Below are positions 1 to 9,920 of a DNA stretch of 64,000 nt, piece by piece (position 1 is the first letter of the stretch; the number at the start of each line of letters is the position of its first letter). The position numbers were made by a program, and so were the translations under genes. The notes beneath the pieces are model-generated. The model did not search any database, was not told where the DNA came from, and was given only the letters and a program-made list of their open reading frames with translations. The stretch spans positions 10,232,085 through 10,296,084 of the forward strand of contig CM037863.1 of assembly GCA_021292105.1 (NCBI GenBank), given 5' to 3'. Source of the DNA: Anadara kagoshimensis (taxonomy: Eukaryota > Mollusca > Bivalvia > Arcoida > Arcidae).

Positions 1-470
1 CACCATTTATATATTGCTTGGCAAATTACCCTGTAAAAGCAAAACCCATTAAAAAGTTTTTCCAAAATGGCCAGAAAATTCACTGCTTTGAATCCCACTT
101 AGACAAACCCTAGTGTATGGAAGTTTGTAAGTTTCTGCAGAAAATCTGTAGGTTTTTCTAGAAACTCTTTTTTCTACTATTAAAAAACATGAAACACCAT
201 GTATTTCCACAATTATGTGGAAAGAATTTCATTTGTACCTTCCATTAAAATTTAAGCTTCAACTGAAAATAGCCTAAAAATGGCAGAATCAAACCTTTTT
301 GAACATTTCTATGAAAAATAATTCTTCAAATATTACATAAGATTTAATGGGATGGGGGTACAAAAGAAGTCTTACCAACTCACTAAAATTACTCCTGCCA
401 TAGATGGTAATTTGCAGCGATGTTTTTAGGTTGATTGATTGATTGATTGAATGAATGAATTGGGTTTTTT
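1..470. other. AT-rich non-coding DNA with a short tetranucleotide tract
   Basis: I see no exon with usable splice signals here. The only clear structure is a short run of imperfect GATT/GAAT repeats at about 431-461, next to the antisense SINE-A copy that follows. The short open frames across it show no protein-like composition. Confidence 0.5.
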
Positions 471-810
471 GTGTCCCAGTCAAGAATATTGATCTTACAT
501 CGAGACGTCACCAGCTATAGGTGAAGCGACAGAAATGTTTACCTTTGCAGAGCACTCAGAAAAATGTGCTCTGAGGGATCTTTAATGTGCCATACCTACT
601 GTGACATGGGACCTTAGTATTCTAGATGTCTTCCAATGGACTCTATGGCTTTCATTTTTAAATCTGAGTGCTTGGTCTCTTCCAAAAGACCCTGTGACTT
701 TCATTTCTAAATGCTGATTTCTTAGCTAAAAAACATTCAATACTTTTTTTCAAGTCTTGGTCAGAGCTGACCAGGGTTGGAAGCTACAACATCCCACATA
801 CAGAGCTACC
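470..810 (-). repeat. SINE-A copy, antisense, degraded
   Basis: The conserved SINE-A tail is read in reverse at the left (cagtcaagaata, then cgagacgtcaccagctatag). It is followed by the body words seen in the other copies: catgggacc, gagtgcttgg and caagtcttgg. The tRNA-like head at the right end is poorly preserved. Confidence 0.7.
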
Positions 811-829
811 ATAGTGGCAGACAGAAATT

Positions 830-978
830 TCCTAGAAATTCTGTAAAATTGCCTGTGAAAATCATTGGTTTTTTTCTCACAATACCCTAGTTTCTTCCAC
901 AATCCTTGAATTGACCACTTCGAGATAAGTGAAATCATCTTGACTGGGGCGCTCGGCACCAATCCACTCCACTCCTGC
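830..978 (+). repeat. SINE-B 3' half, sense
   Basis: The segment has the SINE-B 3' half: a ttcttccacaat stretch, a gaccacttcgagataagtgaaa stretch interrupted by small changes, then cttgactgggg and the ccactccactcc end. The tRNA-like head is missing, so this is a 5'-truncated copy. Confidence 0.6.
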
Positions 979-987
979 AATGTATAT

Positions 988-1328
988 GACCACTGCAGTA
1001 GCTCAGTTGGTAGAGTGGTTGCTCTGTAAGTGGGTAAGTGGGAGATCCTGGGTTCGAACCCCGACCCGGTCTAACCCAAGACTTGACAGTGGGAAGTGAC
1101 TGTTTTTTAAGCCAATCACTTGGCATTATGGTTCTTTCAGATGGGAACTTAAGATAAACAAGGTCCTGTGTCAGGGTAGATGTGATTATTAGCACGATAA
1201 AAACCACTGCTGAATAATGCCATCAGCGCAACACACAGGCAAAATTTCTACACCTGTGCCTAAAACTGGTGACATCTTGATATCAGTGAAATATTCTTAA
1301 ATACCATTACACAACTCAACTCCTGCAA
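988..1328 (+). repeat. SINE-A copy, sense, with tRNA-like head
   Basis: The head at about 991-1065 has a pol III A-box-like block (tagctcagttggtagagtgg) and a B-box-like block (gggttcgaacc), as in tRNA-derived SINEs. The body and tail follow: caagacttgacagtggg, cagcgcaacacacaggcaaa, then the gtgaaatattctt tail. Being fused to a long SINE body, the head is not called as a tRNA gene. It may belong to the V-SINE type described from molluscs (RUDI-like), but that assignment is only a suggestion. Confidence 0.8.
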
Positions 1329-1329
1329 T

Positions 1330-1866
1330 GGTAATCTGCAGCAATATGAATATTTTTAGAGGTGGGAATAGAGGCGGGACCCTCAGACACTTAACATGAG
1401 TTATTTTAGCTTTTACAACACATAAACACAACTACAAGAAAATATAAAATCAAGATCAATATAACATCTTACCTTTCTTGATAACATATCTCATTTTTTC
1501 ACAAAAAAATTAACAAATTTACACAAAAATTCCCAAATTAATCAGATTTTGCTAAGTCATTAATAAACCACTAATCCTCGGTAAATACGTCTTTATTTTG
1601 ATGTGACAATCCATTACAATCAAATTGTTAATCCGATATCTGGCGATTATTTACAAAATGTACTCATCGGACACAATGGTGGTTATGATATCCCGTGTAT
1701 CAAATTTCATTTTAATTATGTACCATTTAAATTAAATGTCTCAATCAAACTTTGTTAAATAGAGTCAAATTGACAAAAACACAAATATTGTTTACAAATC
1801 GATCTGAAAAGGTCAAATTATTTAATCCTTATAAAATGATAAGAGGTCCATAAACTGATCAAGGGG
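1330..1866. other. AT-rich non-coding stretch, nothing recognised
   Basis: No splice-bounded frame, hairpin or tandem unit stands out. Base composition is like the neighbouring intergenic and intronic DNA. Confidence 0.5.
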
Positions 1867-1867
1867 A

Positions 1868-2095
1868 GTAAAGTGGAATGGAGTGGAGTAATAGTATTTT
1901 ATGTCCCAGTCAAGATTCTTTCATTGATATCAACCTGCTTAGTTCTGGAATGGTGGAGAAAGCCAGAGTGCCTGAAGAAAATTACTAGCCATCAGTCATT
2001 CAGTGAACTGACTAATTTTCTAGCATTAGATCTGCCTGAGTGCGATTTGAGCCTAGGTGATAAGACCAACATTGATCTGAAAAGGCTTACTCTTC
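1868..2095 (-). repeat. SINE-B copy, antisense, joined to a repeat-D fragment
   Basis: The copy reads in reverse from the tail (ggagtggagtaatagtattt, cccagtcaagattctttcat), through the gtggagaaagccagagtgcc block, to the head. At about 2096-2180 it passes directly into a fragment of another repeat (repeat D: gagcacccagcctcactg, ccagttttcaaagtg), which also occurs near 31.7, 51.6, 51.75 and 52.9 kb. The 115-residue open frame across this stretch is a by-product of the repeats, not a gene. Confidence 0.75.
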
Positions 2096-2243
2096 CAGAG
2101 CACCCAGCCTCACTGCCCTGGTGGAAATTTCTCATTTTTAATTTCTTTTTCCAGTTTTCAAAGTGTTTACCTTGCTTTTGGGATTGTGAATTATGCATGA
2201 ATCAGTATGTTTGTATTTGATGTAGAAGGTATCAATGTTCAGT

Positions 2244-2255
2244 CCCCCCCCCCCC
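2244..2255. repeat. Homopolymer C tract
   Basis: A run of about 12 C is followed by ttggg. Confidence 0.9.
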
Positions 2256-2689
2256 TTGGGTTGGCCTTAATTATTTACATAAATGTTAAAATATGACATT
2301 TATATAAATATCAGGAGCATAACCTTAACACAAATATTAAAACTTTGGAATTGATCCATAAATGACATACTAGAACATTCTAAAGACAACATGGAATATG
2401 ATCTGACTCAATGGGTGATTTTGAATACTGATAGCTTTGGCATCTAAATTGAGAATCTTCAGCTTATATTTGAGAAATGAACAAGTATTATAAAGGTGGA
2501 GCAAAGTGAGTAACAAAGTTTCATTCCCCAGTCAAGATTTTTGCACCTATATGAAGAAGGTCAGTTCAGAGATGGTGGAGATGTTTAACTGCATATACAT
2601 GAATACTTTCATTTCTGCATACGAGATAATGACAATAAGATAGATTCTTGTTGAAATCCAATGGGGATTACATTACACTTATTAAAATA

Positions 2690-3430
2690 AACAAAGCTCT
2701 AATTTCAAAAATCATACATACTAATAATTTTTACATTTTGCATTAGAACAATACATTTTATAGCTGTCGTGCATGTGAAACATATTATAAAGAGCAATTT
2801 ACTTCTTATATTTCTTGTTTCTAGTTGAAATTTCAACCAGAATTATATTACACAACACATGGAAATAAATAAATGAAGCTCTTTTCAAATAGATATACTA
2901 TATGTATTACAATTTAACATTGTGCATTAGAACAATACTTCATATAGCTGTCATGCATGTGAAACATAAGAGAAATATATACTTCTTATAGACCCTGGTG
3001 TTTGTGTGTAAAATATAAATATTTAACTAGCCATTGTCAAATACAAACAGATGTCTTGTAAGACTTAACGAGTAACCATTGTACCACACAGAATAGGACC
3101 GTCCATCCAGATAGTGAACATGTTGTCTGTCTAGTGTTCATGTGATATGTATGTGTGTCTATTATGACTAAAATATAAACTGTATATTCCTATTTTTGTA
3201 AATTATTTCTGGCACTGTGTACAAACTGTACTTATATATGGTGTTTTATGCCTTTCATTTATATCAAGGGGAGTCATGCAGTTCTGAGATGATGGAGGAA
3301 ACTAGAGTCCCTGGAGAAAACTGTTGGCTACTAAACTTTCTAAAATATAAACTGTGTATACCTATTTTTTTGTCAAATAATTCTGGCCTTGTGTATAAAG
3401 TGTACTTAAAGAATAGAGTCCAAATACTGT
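2690..3430. repeat. Two sets of diverged tandem duplications
   Basis: A block with gcattagaacaata, tagctgtcgtgcatgtgaaa and acttcttat occurs near 2735-2825 and again near 2915-2995. A second block with ctaaaatataaactgt and a run to ctgtgtacaaactgtactta occurs near 3168-3240 and near 3340-3412, about 172 bp apart. A SINE-B tail fragment in reverse lies between them at about 3250-3330, and another just upstream at 2515-2580. Confidence 0.6.
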
Positions 3431-3550
3431 GAAATCATTAATTTTCATGATGTCTCAATTTTTATTGTTTTTGTTGACACCTTGACCTGAACATATTCAG
3501 ATGTCAGCAAAATAGCCTAGATAAAAAAACCTGTCTTAAAAGGTAGCCAC

Positions 3551-3605
3551 AATGGATGGATGGATGTTTGGGTGGATGGATGGATGGATGGAGAGATGGA
3601 TAGAT
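3551..3605. repeat. GGAT/GATG microsatellite
   Basis: Imperfect repeats of ggat with a few substitutions, ending in agatgaaaat. Confidence 0.85.
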
Positions 3606-3984
3606 GAAAATGTTATAAACAATCACATAATGTAATATGATTGTCCTAACATGAATATTCAATCTGAAATCAGCTGAACCAAATTGAAATTCACTGAACC
3701 CAACTAAAATTCACTGAATAAAATTTAAAATTCATTGAACCAGTGCATATTGGTAAAATAATAAGCACCTGTTACACATATTATACATGCACTACACTTG
3801 CAAGTAAATTTAATCATACAATGTCATAAACAATCACATTGCAATATGACCGTCCTAACCTGGATATTCAAATTGAAATTCACTGAACCAAACTGAAATT
3901 CAATGAACCAAATAGAAACATACTAAACCAAAATGTATATAATATGTCTAATAAAGATCACTTGCTACACATATTAGACATGTA

Positions 3985-4172
3985 CAGTAAAACCTCGATT
4001 CATCGTCACCATTTGTTCAGTCAGATTTTGGCGTTATAAACGGATTTAGCGATAAATTGAGGGAGGCTCATAAAGAAAAACATAAACAAAATGGATTTTT
4101 GGACTTTAAAATAGTGTGGCGATAAGCGAGGTGGCAAAGTTATCGAGGGGCATTATAACGAGGTGTTACTGT
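3985..4172. mobile_element. TA-flanked TIR MITE (pogo/Tc1-mariner-like)
   Basis: The element begins CAGTAAAACCTCG and ends CGAGGTGTTACTG, imperfect inverted termini, with TA directly outside each end. It is 188 bp and has no coding capacity. The interrupted host sequence (catg-TA-ctgcac) is intact in a neighbouring tandem copy near 4447, giving an empty-site comparison. TA duplication and CAGT-type ends fit pogo or other Tc1/mariner non-autonomous elements. Related fragments lie at 8450-8615, 21945-22025 and 33630-33930. Confidence 0.85.
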
Positions 4173-4214
4173 ACTGCACTTTTGAAGTTCAATCATGTCA
4201 ATTATGAAATTATG

Positions 4215-4430
4215 AAAATGAAAAAAATGCATTGACCTGGGCTCCAAAAGGAAAGAGAAAGAGAGGAAGACCAAGAGAGACCTGGCAAAAAACAACAGAG
4301 AAAGAAAGAAACAATATGGGATGGCCAAGTTGGAGAACGGCAGAGAATGAAGCCTTAAATAGGACGAAGTGGAGAGATCTGTGCCTGGACTTATGCTCCA
4401 CTAAGAGCGATGAGGATAGGTAGGTAGGCT
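4215..4430 (+). pseudogene. LINE reverse-transcriptase 3'-end fragment
   Basis: The + frame at 4232-4423 contains GKRKRGRPRETW followed by a W-x-D-L-C-x-D-L-C ending. This basic block near the C terminus is typical of LINE ORF2 endonuclease/reverse-transcriptase proteins. The catalytic domains are absent, so this is a heavily 5'-truncated copy. It ends in a short gatagg/taggtagg run, like a LINE 3' terminus, then re-enters the host tandem repeat. A different LINE fragment with the same basic block lies near 50.7 kb. Confidence 0.75.
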
Positions 4431-4599
4431 ACACATATTAGACATGTACTGCACTTTTGAAGTTCAATCGTGTCAAGTGACGTAATCAGATTTTTGTCAC
4501 ATTTAAATTCAGATTTGAACTTATAAGCTGAAATCATTTACTACATGAAAGAAGTCGCTACACATATTAATCATGCACTGCACTTTTAAAGTCCAATTT

Positions 4600-5100
4600 A
4601 TTTGTACATAATGTGCAATTATCTTTTAAAATAAAGAAATTTAAAACTTCTTTGTCACATTTAAAATTTAAATTTGAACTTTAAAATTAAAATCTTTTAT
4701 CGATAGATTTAATATAGCACCTTAAAGTTTAATATATTGTGCAATAATGCTTTAACGTGCTCGGAAAATTAAACTGATCTGTCTCATATTGTATTGAAAT
4801 ATGAACTTTTAAAAAATTAAATTCAATATGAACTTTTAAAGTTAAATTTATTCAAATTTAAAATTTAAATTACTCAGAGAATGGGCACATTATTTTAGTA
4901 TTGGCTCTTATTTTGCTGTTGATTTGAAATATGAATTTTGAAAAAGTCAAATTGAAATTCAAACTTTTAGAGTTAAATAAATTCAAGTTTTAAAATCAGT
5001 TACTTTAAGAATGAGAACATCATTTTAATATAGGCACATAACTGAATATTATTATGAGTACAAATTTTATATCTACTGGGTATATGAAGTAGATTTGATA
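4600..5100. other. AT-rich stretch with short dispersed TTTAAA/TTGAACTT words
   Basis: The stretch contains several near-copies of a word like gaacttttaaagttaaat, both full and partial, but no regular period. No exon is seen. Confidence 0.4.
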
Positions 5101-5104
5101 CGAG

Positions 5105-5400
5105 TGATATAAAAGTGTTCATCACCCTAGTCAAGAATACATGTATTTCACTTACATTGAGATGTTGCCAGCTATAGGCGAAGGTGTAGAAATTTTGCCT
5201 GTGCCTTGTACTGATGCCATTATACAGCAGGGTTCTTTATCGTGCAAAGCCCACTGTGACATTTGAAAGAATCCTGACTTTTATTTTGTAATGCCGAGTG
5301 CTTGGCGAAAAAACAGTCACTACCCACTTTCAAGTCTTGGGTCAGACCCAGTCGGGCTCAAACCCAAGACTCCCAAGCTACTGCAGTGGTTTCAGTGGTT
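5105..5400 (-). repeat. SINE-A copy, antisense
   Basis: In reverse order it has the tail (cctagtcaagaata), gagatgttgccagctatagg, attatacagcagggttcttt, cgagtgcttggcgaaa, ttcaagtcttgggtcagacc and finally the B-box-like head complement (gggctcaaaccc). It abuts the SINE-B copy that follows. Confidence 0.85.
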
Positions 5401-5407
5401 GAATGGG

Positions 5408-5652
5408 TAGAGTGGAATAAAAGTGTTTAGCACCCTAGTCAAGATTCTTTCATTTATATTGAGGCAGTCATTTCTAGCATGGTGGAGGAAACTGGTGTAC
5501 TCAAAGAAAACAACCGATCTTTGGCATTGAATGAACTGACAAGCTTTTCTGTACTAGGATCTGCCAAAGTGGGATTGAAACTTAGGCAATTGGAGCAGCT
5601 GTGATCGGATCTGAAGGCCAGAGCTTTGGACCACTTGGCCACCAAGTCTCCT
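5408..5652 (-). repeat. SINE-B copy, antisense
   Basis: A near-complete copy. Its tail complement (cctagtcaagattctttcat) is followed by gtggaggaaactgg, acaagcttttctgtactagg and atctgccaaagtgggattga. The tRNA-like head is at the right end (sense reading ttggtggccaagtggtcc). The 63-residue minus-strand frame here is the SINE itself. Confidence 0.85.
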
Positions 5653-6300
5653 GACTTGCTAGTATACTTGCAATTAATACCACAAATGACTTGATACTCA
5701 GTCCATTAAATTTGGTACCAAGTCGGGGAAATTGTTACATTTTTTCAAAACTTCTGCCTTTAAGATTGGAAAAACTTAAGTTTTGCAATCTGGTAAACTC
5801 CATCATGATATTCTGGCAAAAGTCAGTATCTTTATTGCAAAGACACTATAGTGTGCATCACTGTTGTTTCGGGGAATTTTGGTGAAAAAATTGGGAAATT
5901 TTAGTTATTTTACCCAAGGGGAAACTACCTTTATTCGGTAGTAATTTTAAGCAAAAAAAATAACTGCAAGTCAGCAAGTAGAGGTTGGTTGAATTTTGTT
6001 TTACATTACAACAGCAATTATTTTTTATCTATTTCTGAAGAGGAACTTAAAGACAACACCACATATAAAGCAACTGATCATGACCCAACTGAAAACTGAT
6101 ACAGATAAACAGACCCTTCAAAATGGTGGCTGTGTCACCGAAACATTGGGGAATGTACAGTATTTTATAGTACATATTATGGGGTATTTGTGACAAGATA
6201 TATTTTCTCATTAATCTCAAGGATCAATCTTAACACGAGTTTCTGATCTGATTGTACTAGTGTGGCATTATAAGGACCTTTAGAGTTTAGAGTGCTTGTG

Positions 6301-6960
6301 CACTTGCTTGAAATGTCCCAAATAAACATGCAGACCACTTGGTCCATTATACTTCAACCAGTAAAGGCCAAAGAGTTCAATAAAAACTCTTTATCACTTG
6401 AACTCGGCAATGGGCAAACCAACAGCAGTAAGACACCTTGGGTTTGAAGGCTAACCTCTTTAACCACTTGGCAGCTGCAAGCTTATACAGAAGACAAGAA
6501 CTGATATTTATCACCATTATTACACTTGCTTGAAATGTCCCAAATAAATATGCAGACAACTCCCTCCATTTTACTTCAACCAGTAAAGCCAAAGAGTTCA
6601 ATAAAAACTCTTTATCACTTGAACTCGACAATGGGCAAACCAACAGCAGTAAGACACCTTGGGTTTGAAGGCTAACCTCTTTAACCACTTGGCAGCTGCA
6701 ACCTTATACAGAAGACAAGGACTGATATTTATCACCATTATTACACTTGCTTGAAATGTCCCAAATAAATACGCAGACAACTCGCTCCATTTTACTTCAA
6801 CCAGTTAAAGGCCAAAGAGTTCAATAAAAAAATTTTATTACTTGTACTCAGCAATGGTAAAACCAACAGCAGTAAGATGCCTTAAGTTTGAAGGCTAACC
6901 TATTGGCAGCTACTAGCTCATACAGACGACAAGGACTGATATTTATCACCATTAAAACTA
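6301..6960. repeat. Tandem repeat, about 221-bp unit, three copies
   Basis: The word cacttgcttgaaatgtccca begins near 6301, 6523 and 6744, spacings of 222 and 221 bp. Units share agttcaataaaaactcttta, aaccaacagcagtaagacac and actgatatttatcaccatta. Copies 1 and 2 are very similar; the third has more changes and a deletion near its end. The overlapping minus-strand frames of 103 and 60 residues arise from this repetition. Confidence 0.9.
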
Positions 6961-7439
6961 CGGTATAATTTTGTTTTTCGAAACAAATGTTTAACAACTA
7001 AGTAATTTCTATAAAATTTTGTTCCAGAATGGCCTAAACAAAGGACTACAACAACGAGGTAATATTGTATGTGGTACTCATAAATCTGATCTATCTATAT
7101 ATATAAAATTACCAGTGAACAATGAGACATGCTGATTGGCTTATTTGTTACAATAATGTCAAAGATATCTATTTTTAAAATATGAGACTTAAAATTCTTA
7201 GTCCATTAATGTTTAAAAAAAATTCCAAAGAATTATCAATTACTGATATTTGAAACAACTGGGTAAAATTTTAAATTATTTCATCAATAGATTTTTATCC
7301 GGAGGTTTTTAAAATTTAAAATTTAAATATTCCATAAATTTTTATCAGTCTGATTTTGAGAATGGAGATAAAACTATGGAATGCAAACATGCAAGTGATA
7401 CACTAAAATTAATTACAGTTGACATAGCAGATTTTTATA

Positions 7440-7665
7440 CCCCCTGTAAAGTTAAAATGAGGGATACATAGGAATCACAGTCTGTCTGTCTGTCTCTCTG
7501 TCTGTTCGTCCATTTTGATATTGTGTCTGCCTCACAACCTCAACATCTATGGAAAGATTTTGATCAAACTTGGATTGTGTATATCAACATGAGACAATAC
7601 GTCACATACCAAACTCAGATGTGTAGGTCAAAGGTCAAGGTCTAATGCAAACAGCTGTGTCATGG
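7440..7665. repeat. Interspersed repeat with CTGT-rich core
   Basis: It contains a tctgtctgtctgtctctctg microsatellite-like core, then gatcaaacttggattgtg and a block reading gtaggtcaaaggtcaagg. A related block lies at 57300-57830 on the opposite strand (catagacatggaa, tttgatcagaatccaccc). It is probably an old dispersed transposon whose class I cannot tell. Confidence 0.5.
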
Positions 7666-7979
7666 AAATGTGAAATTATATCTACCAGTATATAATTTTG
7701 ATATTAAAAAATAAATTCAATGTAACTTTTGAACCTGACTATCAATTCACGCTCATATAACCACTTCCTCCAAACAGATGCCACAGTTTAAACACACAAA
7801 CAGATACATTTTAGTTCAATATTAATCAGAAAAACACACAAATATTATTTTAAAATCTTGTTTTAGTATTAAGTTTTATAGACATTCATAATTAACAGAA
7901 CACTTTTAGTTAATACATTATACCAAGACTGAAACAAATAAAACAGGCAGGAACTCCAAAAGCAACAAGAAGATTATAC

Positions 7980-8426
7980 CTGTGTATTGTTGTGCCTGAT
8001 ATTCCTCGCCTTTAACACTGATAAATGACGGGTCTCGATATCCTTGTAAATTCAGGCTTGAATGGTCCCTTATATCTCTTAAATTTAAAGCTGAGTGTTC
8101 CCGATATTCCCGTGAATTCAAATTTGATTGGTCCCTAATGTCCTTTGAATTTAAATTTGAGTGGTCTCTTAAATCCCGCAAATTCAAGCTGGATGATTCA
8201 GGATTTAACTGGAAAATATGCATCGCTTTCTGCATTGGACTTGTAAGGATGTCTGGAGACACTCGAGACCGATCCTTAGCCGTAGCAGAGTTTAGAGATG
8301 CTCTGGTTTTCTCCTTCCCTGAGGAGGATAATAAAGGTGGTCCGCCATTTTCTTTTTTCTTCCCAGAATCAATTGGTGTTAATCTGCCAGATTTTGATCC
8401 ACTCTCTACGCTAGTTGGTTTTTCAG
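7980..8426 (-). CDS. Exon 17 (last seen), with five 11-residue repeats
   Basis: About 149 codons, phase 1 in and out. The frame is Ser/Lys/Glu-rich and includes DSGKKKENGGPPLLSSSGKE. It then has five tandem 11-residue repeats of the form xLNxRDxRDHS, then GEEYQAQQYTG at the donor (ACAG|GTATAATC). The acceptor TCTAAAG|CTGAAA keeps the phase of exon 16 but has a poor pyrimidine tract. The frame also begins with an in-frame ATG at 8436 (MSKAEKP), so an alternative first exon is possible. No downstream exon was recognised to its left. Confidence 0.7.
8026..8190 (-). repeat. Coding tandem repeat, 33 bp x 5
   Basis: Five copies of a 33-bp unit encode SLNLRDLRDHS, NLNSKDIRDQS, NLNSREYREHS, ALNLRDIRDHS and SLNLQGYRDPS. 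Units differ at many bases but keep Leu-2, Asn-3 and Ser-11, and all but one keep an acidic residue at position 6. This suggests an old expansion held in frame. Confidence 0.9.
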
Positions 8427-8449
8427 CTTTAGACATTTTGTGAAATATT

Positions 8450-8615
8450 CAGTAAAACTTGGTTATAATGCCCCTCGATAATGTTGCCACCTCACTTATT
8501 GTTACAGTATTCTGAAGTCCCTTTACCTATAGCCACAGAATTTTGAGCTCCCAAAATCTGTTTCTTCAATGTTTTTCTTTATTGGTATCTCTGGATTTAT
8601 TACCAAAACCCTTTA
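8450..8615. repeat. Degraded TA-type MITE fragment
   Basis: It begins cagtaaaacttggttataat and continues gcccctcgataatgttgcca, matching in reverse the end of the MITE at 3985-4172 (ggcaaagttatcgaggggca, cattataacgaggtg). The other end is lost. It lies directly upstream of exon 17. Confidence 0.65.
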
Positions 8616-9429
8616 TAATTCCAAAATTTGATAAAATAAATCCTCAAAAGTACTTGCGTGTTAAGAATCTCTGGTGTGAAATGTAAACTACTTGTACTTT
8701 GAGAATCTTTAATGTTAACTTTATAAAATCCTCCAATTACTAGTACTTTGAAAATCTTCAAGTTCAAATTTTAAACAAATCACTTCTTATCTAAGAATCT
8801 CTAATACAAATATGACATTGACAGTTTTCAATATCTCTATCACTGTTTAATATCCAAATTTCTCAGTTACTTTTTAAACTTATATGTCAAAAATTCATAT
8901 ATCGATCAGCTCAATTTCTTCTGCAATTTAATGAAAAATTTTGCATCATTATTTTCTCCTCTGTTTTCAAAATTTACAGATAACCAAAATTAAAATTATA
9001 AATTTAAAGTCAAAATTTACCGATAACCAAAATCGAAATTATGAATTTAAAGTGTACATTACACAATAAAAGCCAGGATCAGCTGATGTCTAAATTGAAA
9101 AAATTCCTTTGAAAACACAATAATCATTTAGTTCTTTATGTCCATATGAATAACTATTTAATCCTGCCGATATCAAGAGCTACTTAGAAACTGTAAGACA
9201 ATATTAAAATCTATATCCTCTCCCTGTATCTACTTAAAACGTGTTTACTTTCCACTTTTGATCGTTACAGAGAAAACTATGGTCAGATTTTGTATTTTAA
9301 ATCTTTATTATAAATATCCAGTCAAAAGGAATATTGAGTTAATCACATTTGATATAAAAATAAATCTTGGAATCCCCCAGGGACAGATGAATACTTTATT
9401 CCATGTTTTTTTCTCCTCACAGACAGAAC

Positions 9430-9920
9430 CTGACTATTGATCATAAGTTTTCAAAGTTGTTATATGTCATAATAATTGTTGCAATCCACACGACGAAACA
9501 AAAAATTCGAGTATGTCTTCACGGCGAGGGAATTTTGACTTTTTCAAACTGTCACAATGGAAAGTCAAGCATTGATAAAACAAGAATTTCTGAGTCTGTC
9601 TCTATGGCAAGAGAATTTTATTATTCATCCTAAGTTTTATAAGTTGTATAATTATGTAATAATTTGCAATCCACTCAACGAAACAAAATTTTCCGAGATG
9701 ACTTTATGGCGAGAGAATTTTGGCTAAGTTGCAACATATCACAACTGCAATCGAAGCAATGAAACTTCCAATTCCAACTTCATAGAAACAAAATTTGGAC
9801 TACTGATTAGAAGTTTTTAAGCTGTATAAATCTCATAACTGCAATACATGCATCCTGGCTATGAAACAAGATTTTCCCAGTCCGTCTTTACAGCGAGAAT
9901 TTCACGTCCTTCTGAATTCC
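9430..9920. repeat. Diverged tandem repeat, about 180-bp unit, three copies
   Basis: Each unit has gcaatcca, cgaaacaaaa, a variable block, then ggcgagagaattttg or a variant. These occur near 9485, 9670 and 9845. An intervening agttttcaaagttgtata block also repeats. Confidence 0.6.

Larger units (their letters stand above)
3613..4600. repeat. Diverged tandem repeat interrupted by two insertions
   Basis: The unit carries ataaacaatcacat, gaccgtcctaacctggatat, several copies of ttgaaattcactgaacc and a terminal block acacatattagacatgta + ctgcacttttgaagttcaat. It is seen from about 3613, again from 3823, and as terminal blocks near 3970, 4432 and 4560. A MITE (3985-4172) and a LINE fragment (about 4215-4430) lie inside it. 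Confidence 0.65.

Noticed and set aside
991..1070. A tRNA gene
   Set aside because: A- and B-box-like blocks are present, but the sequence continues into the SINE-A body. Several other copies with the same body exist.
8138..8443. 101-residue + frame
   Set aside because: It is the complement of exon 17. The minus strand holds the 11-residue repeats and the correct phase.
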